A DNA stretch of 64,000 bases. It comes from Pseudomonas sp. A-RE-19 (lineage in GTDB: Bacteria > Pseudomonadota > Gammaproteobacteria > Pseudomonadales > Pseudomonadaceae). Below, piece by piece: positions 53,934 through 62,639 of this stretch; the stretch's first letter is position 1; each line of letters opens with the position of its first letter. Position numbers and translations under genes: made by a program. The DNA is taken from the NCBI RefSeq assembly GCF_019956555.1, contig NZ_JAHBDQ010000033.1, positions 62,001 through 126,000 on the forward strand, written 5' to 3'. Under the pieces are notes generated by a model. It was given only the letters and a program-made list of their open reading frames with translations, was not told the DNA's origin and did not search any database.

Positions 53934-54351
53934 CAAGGGAGTGCTTCACACCGACACGGAAATCCTCGTACCGTTCTTTGACGTCGACACCATGAACGTG
54001 GTCTGGCACGGCCATTACGTCAAATACCTGGAAGTCGCCCGCTGTGCGCTGCTGGACAAGATCGGCCACAACTACGACGCCATGGTGGCGTCGGGTTACG
54101 CATGGCCGGTGATCGACTTGCAGCTGCGCTATGTGCGCGGCGCCGTGTTCGGCCAGAAGCTGAATGTGCGCGCCAGTCTGGTGGAGTGGGAAAACCGCCT
54201 GAAGATCAGTTACCTGATCAGCGATCTGAGCTCCGGCGAGCGCCTGACCCGCGCCTGTTCCGTGCAGGTCGCCGTCGACATGAGCAGCCGCGAAATGCAG
54301 TTGGCTTCACCGAAGGTGTTCACCGATGCGGTTGAAAGGATGTTGCCATGA
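53926..54351 (+). CDS. apeK: Hot-dog thioesterase, 4-hydroxybenzoyl-CoA type (ApeK type)
   Basis: A 141-residue hot-dog enzyme with the motif VPFFDVDTMNVVWHGHYVKY (residues about 16-35), including the active-site Asp and the WHG-x-Y segment of 4HBT/YbgC thioesterases. It would free acyl groups from ACP or CoA, perhaps as an editing step. It overlaps the neighbours by 8 and 4 bases. Confidence 0.86.
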   Translation: MRSKGVLHTDTEILVPFFDVDTMNVVWHGHYVKYLEVARCALLDKIGHNYDAMVASGYAWPVIDLQLRYVRGAVFGQKLNVRASLVEWENRLKISYLISDLSSGERLTRACSVQVAVDMSSREMQLASPKVFTDAVERMLP

Positions 54352-54950
54352 ACTCGCTGTTCAAATGCCTCGGCGCTTTAGCGTTGCTCGGGCTTTCATC
54401 ATTGGCGCAGGCCTTCGATCTGCAGCAGCTCAGCGATCAACTGGCCAAACCCGATGTGATCCACGGCAACTTTATCCAGGAAAAACATTTGCGCGCCCTG
54501 CCCCAGCCGCTGACCAGCAAGGGCACTTTCGTTCTGGCGAAAAACCATGGCCTGCTCTGGCTGCTGAAAACCCCACTGCAACAGGACTACCGCATCAGCG
54601 CCCAGGGCATTGCCCGGCGTGATGCCAACGGTTGGCAAATGCTGCCTAACAAGAGCGCCGGGGCCGAGCAGAACCGTTTGTTCCTCGCCGTGCTGCAAGG
54701 CGACAGCAGTGGCCTGCAACGGGATTTCGAGCTGTCGCTGAGTGGCGATGCCCAGAACTGGAAGCTGACCCTGACTCCGCGCTCGATGCTGCTCAAGCAG
54801 GTGTTCAATCAGATCAACATTGACGGCGGCGAACTGGTGCACAGCATCGAGCTGCTCGAAACCCAGGGTGACCGAACCCTGTTGCGCATGCAGGACAGCA
54901 CCAGCACCCAACCTTTGAGCGATGCGGAGCAACATGACTTTGCCGAGTGA
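54348..54950 (+). CDS. apeL: LolA-like outer-membrane lipoprotein carrier (ApeL type)
   Basis: A 200-residue periplasmic protein with a Sec signal peptide (about 1-22, cleaving after LAQA) and the LolA-type fold (VIHGNFIQEKHLRALPQPL, GTFVLAKNHGLLWL). In aryl-polyene clusters it is thought to carry the lipid-linked polyene, or a lipoprotein, across the periplasm to the outer membrane. It works with the MMPL exporter encoded next. Confidence 0.86.
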   Translation: MNSLFKCLGALALLGLSSLAQAFDLQQLSDQLAKPDVIHGNFIQEKHLRALPQPLTSKGTFVLAKNHGLLWLLKTPLQQDYRISAQGIARRDANGWQMLPNKSAGAEQNRLFLAVLQGDSSGLQRDFELSLSGDAQNWKLTLTPRSMLLKQVFNQINIDGGELVHSIELLETQGDRTLLRMQDSTSTQPLSDAEQHDFAE

Positions 54951-57273
54951 ACGGATGCTGCCGCGGCTGTTTCTGATCCTGCTGCTGGCGGTGCTCGCAC
55001 TCGCCGGTTGGCAGTGGCGCGACGGCACTCCGCTGTCCGCCAACCTGATGGAACTGGTGCCAGGCACCGCGCCGGACGCGCTGGAGCTGCGCGCCGAACA
55101 ACGCATGCAAGAACCGCTGAACCGGGAAATGCTGGTGCTGGTCGGCCATAAAGACCGCCAGCAAGCCATCGCCATGGCGCAAAAACTCGCCGAACAATGG
55201 CAGGCCAGCGGCGTGTTCGAAAAGGTCCAGTGGAACCTGCAGGCCGACTTGCCGGCACTGCGTACGCAACTGCTGCAAGGCCGACTGGCAATGTTGTCGG
55301 CGGCCGACCGACAGCAACTCATCGAGCACCCCGACGCATTTATTCAACAACGGGTACAAGCCCTGTTCGACCCGTTCACCGGCTTCAGTCTGGTGCCGAG
55401 CCAGGACGATTGGCTCGGCCTGACCGGGCGCATCCAGAACAGCCAGCCACAGCATGGTTCGGTGCAACTGGACATCGGCAGCGGCGCGCTGGTCGCCGAT
55501 GCCGACGGCAAGAGCTGGGTGATGCTGCGGGCGCGAACCGCCGGCAACGCCTTCGACATGAACCTGCCACTGCAAGTGGCCGATCTGCTCCAGCACAGTC
55601 GCGAAGAAGCCGCCCAGGCGGATGTGCAACTGCTCGCCGCCAGCGGCCTGCTGTATGCCGCCAGCGGTCAACGGCAAGCTGCGCGCGAGATGACTTGGGT
55701 CGGTGGCGGTGCCACGCTCGGGATTCTGTTGCTGTTGTTGCTGGCCTTCCGGCGTTGGCGGGTGTTGCTGGCCTTCGTCCCGGTGCTGGTGGGCATGCTG
55801 TTCGGCGCGGTGGCCTGCGTGGCGCTGTTCGGTCACATGCACGTGATGACGCTGGTGCTGGGTTCCAGCCTGATCGGCGTGGCGGTGGATTACCCGCTGC
55901 ATTACCTGTCCAAAAGCTGGAGCCTGAAACCCTGGCACAGCTGGCCGGCCTTGCGCCTGACCTTGCCGGGGCTGACGCTGAGCCTGATCACCAGTTGCAT
56001 CGGCTACCTGGCCCTGGCCTGGACACCGTTCCCGGCCCTGACCCAAATTGCCGTGTTCTCCGCCGCCGGCCTGGTGGGCGCCTATCTGTCGGCAGTGTGC
56101 CTGCTGCCCGCGCTGCTCAAGGGCGCGGACTTGCGTCCGGCGCAATGGCCGATGCGCATCGCCGAGAAGTTGCTGGATGTGCGTGAAACGTTGCTCAAAT
56201 ACGTACGCACGCCGGTATTGCTGGCGCTGCTGATCGCCTTCTGTGTCGGCGGCCTGTTGCAGCTGCAGAGCAAAAACGACATTCGCCAATGGGTCGGCAC
56301 ACCACCGCAACTGACTGACGAAGCCCAGACCATCGCGCGTATCACCGGCTATCAACCCACCAGCCAGTTCTTCCTGGTGCGCGCGGCCAATCAGCAGGCG
56401 TTGCTCGAACGCCAGACGGCACTGAGCGAGCGTCTGGATCAGTTGATCAATCTGGAAAAACTCCAGGGCTACCTGTCGCTCAATCAACTGGTCAGCCCGC
56501 CGAGCGAACAGCGGCAAGTACGTGACGCACTGAGCAAGCTGCCGCAGTTCTGGCAGCCGTTGCTCAACCTCGGCGTGCCGGCCGCAGCCTTGCAGGCCGA
56601 GCTGGCGAAGCTGCAGGCGCTGCCCACTGAAGACATTGACGCGGCGCTGGCCGGTCCATTGGCCGAGCCCTATCGCGCCCTGTGGCTGGGGCCGACCGAT
56701 GACGGTGTGGCCGCGATGGTCAGCCTGCAAGGCTTGAACAATCCCGCGCTGTTACAGGTCCAGGCGCTGGACTTGCCGGGTGTGGAACTGGTGGACCGCC
56801 TCGGCGAATTGAACAAGGTTTTCGCCGCGACGCAAATCAGTGCCGCCGAACTGAAACTCGCGTCCTGCGCGCTGATCGTGCTGGTGCTGATCCTGCCATT
56901 CGGTCTCGGTGGCGCGTTGCGAATCGTCTCTCTGCCTTTACTGGCGGCCCTGTGCAGTCTGGCCAGTCTCGGTTGGCTCGGTCAGCCGCTGACGCTGTTC
57001 AGCCTGTTCGGCCTGCTGCTGGTGACGGCCATCAGCGTCGACTACGCAATTCTCATGCGCGAACAGATCGGCGGTGCGGCGGCGAGCCTGCTGGGCACCT
57101 TGCTGGCGGCGGTGACCACTTGGTTGTCCTTTGGCCTGCTGGCGGTGTCCAGCACGCCGGCGGTGAGCAACTTCGGCCTGTCGGTGAGCCTCGGCCTGGC
57201 ATTCAGTTTCATTCTGGCGCCATGGGCCGGACGCCAAGTCCACGCCGCCCCGGTTGCGGAGTCGGCAGCGTGA
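54934..57273 (+). CDS. apeM: MMPL/RND-type exporter (ApeM type)
   Basis: A 779-residue MMPL-type transporter. It has an N-terminal helix, a large periplasmic loop, five helices from about residue 240 (GGGATLGILLLLLLAFRRWR), a second loop (about 440-620) and a second helix bundle (about 640-775). It would move the lipid-linked polyene out of the inner membrane toward the LolA-like carrier. The ATG at 54934 has GGAG just upstream; an in-frame ATG at 54922 is possible. It overlaps both neighbours. Confidence 0.86.
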   Translation: MTLPSERMLPRLFLILLLAVLALAGWQWRDGTPLSANLMELVPGTAPDALELRAEQRMQEPLNREMLVLVGHKDRQQAIAMAQKLAEQWQASGVFEKVQWNLQADLPALRTQLLQGRLAMLSAADRQQLIEHPDAFIQQRVQALFDPFTGFSLVPSQDDWLGLTGRIQNSQPQHGSVQLDIGSGALVADADGKSWVMLRARTAGNAFDMNLPLQVADLLQHSREEAAQADVQLLAASGLLYAASGQRQAAREMTWVGGGATLGILLLLLLAFRRWRVLLAFVPVLVGMLFGAVACVALFGHMHVMTLVLGSSLIGVAVDYPLHYLSKSWSLKPWHSWPALRLTLPGLTLSLITSCIGYLALAWTPFPALTQIAVFSAAGLVGAYLSAVCLLPALLKGADLRPAQWPMRIAEKLLDVRETLLKYVRTPVLLALLIAFCVGGLLQLQSKNDIRQWVGTPPQLTDEAQTIARITGYQPTSQFFLVRAANQQALLERQTALSERLDQLINLEKLQGYLSLNQLVSPPSEQRQVRDALSKLPQFWQPLLNLGVPAAALQAELAKLQALPTEDIDAALAGPLAEPYRALWLGPTDDGVAAMVSLQGLNNPALLQVQALDLPGVELVDRLGELNKVFAATQISAAELKLASCALIVLVLILPFGLGGALRIVSLPLLAALCSLASLGWLGQPLTLFSLFGLLLVTAISVDYAILMREQIGGAAASLLGTLLAAVTTWLSFGLLAVSSTPAVSNFGLSVSLGLAFSFILAPWAGRQVHAAPVAESAA

Positions 57274-58430
57274 TGGTCGCCGCGTTCTGGGTAATGGCCC
57301 TGGTGTTGTTCGCCGTGGCTACCCGTGTCGGTCGCCACTTCGGTCTGATTCCAATCGTCAGCCAGTTGTTGCTGGCGACCTTCGGCCTGCCGCTGCTGAT
57401 GTACTTCTGGATCGAACCGGGCTGGCACCTCAGTGGTGCCGATCTGGTCTCGCCGGGCTGGCTGAAAAACCTCTACAGCTTGAGTTTTGCCTTGCTGCTG
57501 GGGCACATCCTCAGTGACGTGATCGACCTGCGACTGGATCGCCAGAGCCTGAAAATCGCCCTGCCAAGTTTCTGCATTCCGTTTGCCTGCGGGCTGGCGA
57601 CAGCGATCTGGCTGTTGCCGCCGCAACCGTGGATCAGCTCGCTGGCGGTCGGTCTGCTGTTCGCCATCACCGCGATTCCGGTGTTGTATCTGTACCTGCG
57701 ACACATCAACTACCCGCCCGCCGCCACCCGGCGCCTGGTGCAAACCGCGATCCTGATCGACCTGACCTGCTGGACCCTGTTCGCGTTCGCCCAAGGCAGC
57801 CTGCACCTGAGCAGTCTCTTGCTGCCGCTGGCCGGCGCCTGCCTGCCGTTGTTGCTGCGACTGCTGGGCCTGCGCCAACCATTGCTGCACAGCGGCTGCT
57901 TCTTCGCACTGCTGGTGGTCGCCGAACACTTCAAGCTCAATGCGCTGATTTTCGGCATCGGTTACCTGCTGTGCATGGCCATGCTCAAGGTGCCATTGGT
58001 GCTGCCTTTGCCGGCGGCGTGGATGAGCCGTTTACAGACCTGGATCGCGATCCCGCTGATCCTCACGTTCGGCATCGTGCAAATCAACGTGCACAGCGCC
58101 ATCGACAGTCTCGACGGGGTGCAACTGGCCGCGCTCCTGCTGTTGCCGATTGCCAGCAAACTGTTGGGCAACTGGCTGGGTCTTGGCTGGGCCGGCGTCT
58201 CGTTTGAAGGTGCCAGCCGCTGGCGGGAAAGCCTTTTGCTGAATATTCGTGGTTTGAGCGAGATCGTCTTTCTCAACCTGCTGCTGCAACAACAGCTCAT
58301 CAGCCCGGCGCTGTATTTCGCGCTGATGTTGATGGGCCTGATCGCGACCCTGCTGCCGGCACTGGCCGGCATGCACCGCATCCCTTTGAATATCGCCGCC
58401 TCGGCAAGGAGCTCCCGTGCCAACAGTTGA
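57273..58430 (+). CDS. Antiporter-like integral membrane protein in APE cluster
   Basis: A 385-residue membrane protein with about 10-12 hydrophobic helices. The pattern resembles Na+/H+ or K+/H+ antiporters of the CPA2 (Kef) type, with LDRQSLKIALPSFCIPFACG and RESLLLNIRGLSEIVFLNLL. It lacks the RCK domain. Its role in a polyene cluster is unknown; it might supply proton motive coupling for export or be a lipid carrier. It starts at the ATG overlapping the ApeM stop (TGATG) and overlaps the next gene by 14 bases. Confidence 0.7.
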   Translation: MVAAFWVMALVLFAVATRVGRHFGLIPIVSQLLLATFGLPLLMYFWIEPGWHLSGADLVSPGWLKNLYSLSFALLLGHILSDVIDLRLDRQSLKIALPSFCIPFACGLATAIWLLPPQPWISSLAVGLLFAITAIPVLYLYLRHINYPPAATRRLVQTAILIDLTCWTLFAFAQGSLHLSSLLLPLAGACLPLLLRLLGLRQPLLHSGCFFALLVVAEHFKLNALIFGIGYLLCMAMLKVPLVLPLPAAWMSRLQTWIAIPLILTFGIVQINVHSAIDSLDGVQLAALLLLPIASKLLGNWLGLGWAGVSFEGASRWRESLLLNIRGLSEIVFLNLLLQQQLISPALYFALMLMGLIATLLPALAGMHRIPLNIAASARSSRANS

Positions 58431-59664
58431 AATGGAACGTCGTCAGGTGGTGGTAATCGGTGCCGGCCCCTCGGGCGCCATCGCTGCCGCGCTGCTCAAG
58501 CGTAAAGGTCACGATGTGCTGATGATCGAGCGCCAGCATTTCCCACGGTTTTCCATCGGTGAAAGCCTGCTGTCCCACTGCCTGGATTTCGTCGAAGAAG
58601 CCGGCATGCTCGAAGCGGTGAACGCCGCCGGTTTCCAGCGCAAGAACGGTGCGGCATTCGCCTGGGGCGATCAGTACAGCGCCTTCGATTTCGGCGAGAC
58701 GTTCAGCAACGGCAAGCCGACCACGTTCCAGGTCCTGCGCGCCGATTTCGATAAGCTGCTGGCCGATCAGGCCGAGCTGCAAGGTGTCGACGTCCGTTAC
58801 GGCGAAGCCATCGTCAGCGCCGATTTCAGCCTGCCGAAGCCGCAGCTCGATGTGCTTCGCGAAGACGGCAGCCAATACCGCGTCGAGGCCGATTTCGTGC
58901 TCGATGCCAGCGGCTACGGTCGCGTGCTGCCGCGCTTGCTGGACCTTGAGGCGCCGTCGAACTTTCCGGTGCGCCAGGCCGTGTTCACCCATGTTGAAGA
59001 CCGTATCGACAGCCCGGCCTTCGAGCGCGAAAAAATCCTCATCACCACCCACTCGACCCAGCGCGACATCTGGTTCTGGACCATTCCGTTCAGCAACGGC
59101 CGTTGCTCGGTGGGCGTGGTGGCGGCCGCCGAACACTTCGCAGGTCGCACCGAGAATCTGGACGACTGCCTGCGCGGCTTCATCGCCGAAACCCCAAGCC
59201 TGGCCGGGGTACTGAACAACGCCGTGTGGGATACCCCCGCGCGCTCCATCGGTGGCTACTCGGCCAACGTCAAAACCCTGCACGGTCCCGGTTTCGCCTT
59301 GCTGGGCAATGCGGCGGAATTCCTCGACCCGGTGTTCTCCTCCGGCGTGACCATCGCCATGCGTTCGGCGAGCATGGCCGCCGGAGTGTTGCATCGCCAG
59401 CTGCAGGGTGAAAGCGTCGACTGGCAGACCGAGTTCGCCGAACCGCTCAAGCGCGGCGTCGACACCTTCCGTTGCTACGTCGAAGGCTGGTACGCCGGGA
59501 CCTTTCAGGATGTGATTTTCTATCAGGGCGGCACAGAAGATATCCGCCGCATGATCAGCTCGATCCTCGCCGGTTACGCCTGGGATGAACGTAACCCGTT
59601 CGTCAGCGAAGCCAAACGTCGACTGCGGATGATCTCGGACCTGTGCGCCAGGGATGCGACATGA
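58417..59664 (+). CDS. FAD-dependent halogenase-like flavoprotein
   Basis: A 415-residue flavoprotein. It has the FAD Rossmann motif GAGPSG (residues 15-20), the conserved lysine in FQRKNGAAFAW (Lys76) and the WFWTIP motif (219-224). The latter matches the W-x-W-x-I-P signature of flavin-dependent halogenases, which keeps the FAD from acting as a monooxygenase. A matching flavin reductase is not in the window. It might halogenate or hydroxylate the aryl head, as in brominated xanthomonadins, or only reduce double bonds. The GTG start at 58417 has AAGGAG six bases upstream. It overlaps the methyltransferase start (ATGA). Confidence 0.78.
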   Translation: MPTVEMERRQVVVIGAGPSGAIAAALLKRKGHDVLMIERQHFPRFSIGESLLSHCLDFVEEAGMLEAVNAAGFQRKNGAAFAWGDQYSAFDFGETFSNGKPTTFQVLRADFDKLLADQAELQGVDVRYGEAIVSADFSLPKPQLDVLREDGSQYRVEADFVLDASGYGRVLPRLLDLEAPSNFPVRQAVFTHVEDRIDSPAFEREKILITTHSTQRDIWFWTIPFSNGRCSVGVVAAAEHFAGRTENLDDCLRGFIAETPSLAGVLNNAVWDTPARSIGGYSANVKTLHGPGFALLGNAAEFLDPVFSSGVTIAMRSASMAAGVLHRQLQGESVDWQTEFAEPLKRGVDTFRCYVEGWYAGTFQDVIFYQGGTEDIRRMISSILAGYAWDERNPFVSEAKRRLRMISDLCARDAT

Positions 59665-60386
59665 ATTATCTGAGCGCCAACTATGTCGAAGAAACCCGTT
59701 TCGGTTTCTGGTTCCTGCGCAGCCACACCTGGCAGCACCATGTATTGCGCGTGGCGGTCAATGATTTGCGCGGCCTGTTCAGCGAGCCATTGCCCGCCAA
59801 TCCGGTATTGCTGGATGCCGGTTGCGGCCAGGGCAAGTCGTTCCAGTACCTGCGCCAGACCTTTGCGCCTGGGCGCCTGATCGGCCTGGATGCCGACCCT
59901 CACAGCCTGAACCTGAGTGGTGAAGAGGCTGCCCGTCAGGGCATGGATGTAGAACTGATCGGCAGTGACTGCGCCAGCATCAAAGTCCCGGACGCCAGCG
60001 TCGATCTGCTGTTCTGTCACCAGACCTTTCATCACCTTGTCGAGCAGGATCAGGCCCTGGCCGAATTCTATCGGGTGCTCAAGCCGGGCGGCTATTTGCT
60101 GTTCGCCGAGTCCACCGAGGCTTACATTGATACGTGGGTGATTCGCTGGCTGTTCCGCCACCCGATGCACGTGCAAAAGAGCGCCACCGGCTACCTGGAG
60201 ATGATTCGTCGGCAGGGTTTTGAATTCGGCCCGCAGAATGTGTCTTACCCTTACTTGTGGTGGAGTCGCGCCAAGGATTTCGGCCTGCTTGAACGCTTCG
60301 GCCTGCGCCAGCCCAAGCCCTTTGGCCAACGGGAAGAAACCCTGGTCAATGTGGTCGCGCGCAAGCCCCTTGAAGGTGCTGTTTGA
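59661..60386 (+). CDS. SAM-dependent methyltransferase of APE cluster (ApeB type)
   Basis: A 241-residue class I methyltransferase with motif I LLDAGCGQGKSF (about residue 50) and the post-II segment PDASVDLLFCHQTFHHL. It probably O-methylates or C-methylates the aryl head group, as ApeB does in other aryl-polyene clusters. The ATG at 59661 was chosen because it overlaps the flavoprotein stop; an upstream in-frame ATG at 59643 is less likely. Confidence 0.83.
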   Translation: MNYLSANYVEETRFGFWFLRSHTWQHHVLRVAVNDLRGLFSEPLPANPVLLDAGCGQGKSFQYLRQTFAPGRLIGLDADPHSLNLSGEEAARQGMDVELIGSDCASIKVPDASVDLLFCHQTFHHLVEQDQALAEFYRVLKPGGYLLFAESTEAYIDTWVIRWLFRHPMHVQKSATGYLEMIRRQGFEFGPQNVSYPYLWWSRAKDFGLLERFGLRQPKPFGQREETLVNVVARKPLEGAV

Positions 60387-60404
60387 TGTCTAGCGCAATT
60401 CAAA

Positions 60405-60499
60405 CCTGTGGGAGCGAGCCTGCTCGCGAAAGCGGTGTGTCAGTCAACAAAAGTGTTGGATGTGCCGACGCATTCGCGAGCAGGCTCGCTCCCACAGGG
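60405..60499. repeat. REP inverted pair (family A) at the apeN start
   Basis: Two head-to-head family A copies lie between the methyltransferase stop and the lipoprotein start. The right arm ends in CCACAGGGT; its AGGG is the only purine run before the GTG start of the lipoprotein gene. Confidence 0.9.
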
Positions 60500-60505
60500 T
60501 CTGCG

Positions 60506-60991
60506 GTGCTGATCCGCTTTCTGCTGCTCAGCTGTGTCCTGTTGCTGAGCGCCTGCGCCAGCCAGGCACCGCTGCCCGAGAGAACCCCGCACCTGGCATT
60601 GCCGCTGCAACTGCATATCGAGCGGCAGATGGCCGAGCAGCGTCAGGATTGGCTGCTGGTGATCCAGCGTGAAGGCCCAGGCATTCGCTGGTCGATGATG
60701 GACCCGTTGGGGATTCCCGTGGCACGTCAGAAATTGATCGATGGCCAGTGGCAGGCCGACGGCCTGCTGCCACCCAATCCAGAAGCCCGGGAACTGTTCG
60801 CCGCCTTATTGTTTGCATTGACCCCCACCGGCGAGTTGCCTGGCAACTACCCCGCCGCCCGTCAGCAGGGCGGGCAACGTTCCTTGTCACCACACTGGAA
60901 CATTCGTTACTCACAACCATTGAGCTTTGAATTGAACGTGTCCCAAGGCCCGCACTATCGCGTCACCCCGCTCGGCGAGAACACACCATGA
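60506..60991 (+). CDS. apeN: DUF3261 lipoprotein (ApeN type)
   Basis: A 161-residue lipoprotein with signal peptide and lipobox LSAC (MLIRFLLLSCVLLLSACASQ), of the DUF3261 family seen in aryl-polyene clusters. It probably sits in the outer membrane and works with the LolA-like carrier. The GTG at 60506 was chosen because it begins the signal peptide. The reading frame stays open further upstream, to 60383, but that part is the REP pair read in frame (GSEPARESG, ASRLAPTG) and is not expected to be protein. It overlaps apeO by four bases. Confidence 0.82.
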   Translation: MLIRFLLLSCVLLLSACASQAPLPERTPHLALPLQLHIERQMAEQRQDWLLVIQREGPGIRWSMMDPLGIPVARQKLIDGQWQADGLLPPNPEARELFAALLFALTPTGELPGNYPAARQQGGQRSLSPHWNIRYSQPLSFELNVSQGPHYRVTPLGENTP

Positions 60992-62184
60992 CGGCTTATC
61001 TGAACGCCCTCGGGGTGATCTGCGCTCTGGGCCGCGACAAGCAGGAAGTCGCCCGCAACCTGTTTGCCGGCGATTGCTCGGGCATGCGCCACGAGGCCGG
61101 CTGGGTGGCGGAACGCTCGTTGCCAGTGGCGGCGGTGCGCGGTGAGCTGGCGCCGATTCCGGCTGAGCTGGCTCGGCAAAACACTCGCAACAATCAATTG
61201 CTGCTGGACGCCGCGCTGCAAATTCGCGAAGACATCGAGCAGGCCATCCAGACCTACGGCCGCGACCGTATCGGCGTCATTCTCGGCACCAGCACCTCGG
61301 GCATTCACGAGGCCAGCCAAGGCTTGGCCCATTACATCCGTGAGCATCAGTTCCCCGCCGAGTATGACTATCAGCAACAGGAACTCGGCGCGCCGGCGAC
61401 ATTCCTCGCTGACTGGCTGCAGTTGAGCGGCCCGGCCTATGTCATTTCCACCGCCTGCACCTCCAGCGCCCGCGCGCTGATGAGTGCCCAACGACTGCTC
61501 GACCTGGGCATGTGCGACGCCGTGTTGTGCGGTGGTGTCGACAGTTTGTGCAAGCTGACCCTCAACGGTTTCTCTGCCCTGGAAGCGGTGTCCGAACAGC
61601 GCTGCAATCCGTTTTCGGTCAACCGCAACGGCATCAATATCGGCGAGGCGGCGGTGCTGTTTCTGATGAGCAAAAACGCCGGCAACAGCCAACCGATTGC
61701 CCTGCTCGGCAGTGGCGCCAGCTCCGATGCACACCACATTTCCGCGCCGGAACCGACCGGTCGTGGCGCCCGGCAAGCGATGCACAAAGCCTTGAACCGC
61801 GCGGGCCTGCAACCGCAGCAGATCGGTTATCTGAACCTGCACGGTACGGCCACCCAACACAACGACGCCATGGAAAGCCTCGCCGTAACAGCCTTGTTCC
61901 CGCAAGGGGTGCCCTGTTCGTCGACCAAGCCGATGACCGGCCATACCCTCGGCGCTGCCGGTGCCCTGGAAGCGGCGTTCTGCTGGTTGAGCCTGAGCAC
62001 GGATAACCGCGAGCATGCTCTGCCGCCCCACGTCTGGGACGGTCAGCCCGACCCCCAATTGCCGGCCCTGCATTGGGTGACCCCGAACGACCACCTGACG
62101 TCCATTGCACCCCGCTACCTGATGAGCAATTCCTTTGCCTTCGGTGGCAATAACGTCAGCCTGATTATCGGAGACGCCCCATGA
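60988..62184 (+). CDS. apeO: Beta-ketoacyl-ACP synthase (ApeO type)
   Basis: A 398-residue FabF-like ketosynthase with the full catalytic triad: Cys157 in ISTACTSSARA, His285 in LHGTATQHND and His319 in KPMTGHTLGAAG. It extends the aryl-polyene chain by two carbons per round. It is expected to pair with the ApeC-like chain-length partner encoded at the start of the operon. It overlaps both neighbours (ATGA). Confidence 0.88.
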   Translation: MTAYLNALGVICALGRDKQEVARNLFAGDCSGMRHEAGWVAERSLPVAAVRGELAPIPAELARQNTRNNQLLLDAALQIREDIEQAIQTYGRDRIGVILGTSTSGIHEASQGLAHYIREHQFPAEYDYQQQELGAPATFLADWLQLSGPAYVISTACTSSARALMSAQRLLDLGMCDAVLCGGVDSLCKLTLNGFSALEAVSEQRCNPFSVNRNGINIGEAAVLFLMSKNAGNSQPIALLGSGASSDAHHISAPEPTGRGARQAMHKALNRAGLQPQQIGYLNLHGTATQHNDAMESLAVTALFPQGVPCSSTKPMTGHTLGAAGALEAAFCWLSLSTDNREHALPPHVWDGQPDPQLPALHWVTPNDHLTSIAPRYLMSNSFAFGGNNVSLIIGDAP

Positions 62185-62639
62185 TTGCCTGGCCGCTCGC
62201 CGAACTGCTGCCCCATGCCGGCGACATGATCCTCATCGAGCAGATCCTGTCGTTCGATGATGAGCAGATTCACACCCGACTCACCGTCAGACCCGGCGGC
62301 CTGTTCAATCGCCCCGACGGCAGCCTGCCGGCCTGGGTCGGTATTGAACTGATGGCCCAGAGCGTCGCCGCTTACGCCGGCTGCCACGCGCGCCAGAAAG
62401 GCAATGCGGTGGAGTTGGGCTTCCTGCTCGGCACCCGTAAATTCGAATGCAACGTGGAGCACTTCCCCGCCGGCACCGAGTTGACCATCCACGGGATACG
62501 CTCGCTGGAAGACGACAACGGCATGGGTGTGTTCGAATGCCACATCACCGGCCCCGGCATCCACGCCACCGCCCGGCTGAACGTGTTCCGCCCGCCTCAG
62601 GCCGCTCAATATCTTCATGAACCCCAAGGAGTCGAGTGA
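62181..62639 (+). CDS. apeP: 3-hydroxyacyl-ACP dehydratase (ApeP type)
   Basis: A 152-residue hot-dog dehydratase with the catalytic-type LPHAGDMILIE (His12) and GIELMAQSVAAYAG segments. It removes water from the 3-hydroxyacyl intermediate to give the trans double bonds. In E. coli it forms a complex with ApeI; here the ApeI-like domain is fused to the ligase, so the partner would be that fusion protein. It overlaps the ketoreductase start (TGATG). Confidence 0.86.
   Translation: MIAWPLAELLPHAGDMILIEQILSFDDEQIHTRLTVRPGGLFNRPDGSLPAWVGIELMAQSVAAYAGCHARQKGNAVELGFLLGTRKFECNVEHFPAGTELTIHGIRSLEDDNGMGVFECHITGPGIHATARLNVFRPPQAAQYLHEPQGVE

Noticed and set aside
60383..60505. An N-terminal extension of the DUF3261 lipoprotein
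   Set aside because: The extra 41 codons are the REP pair read in frame; the signal peptide and lipobox begin at the GTG at 60506.
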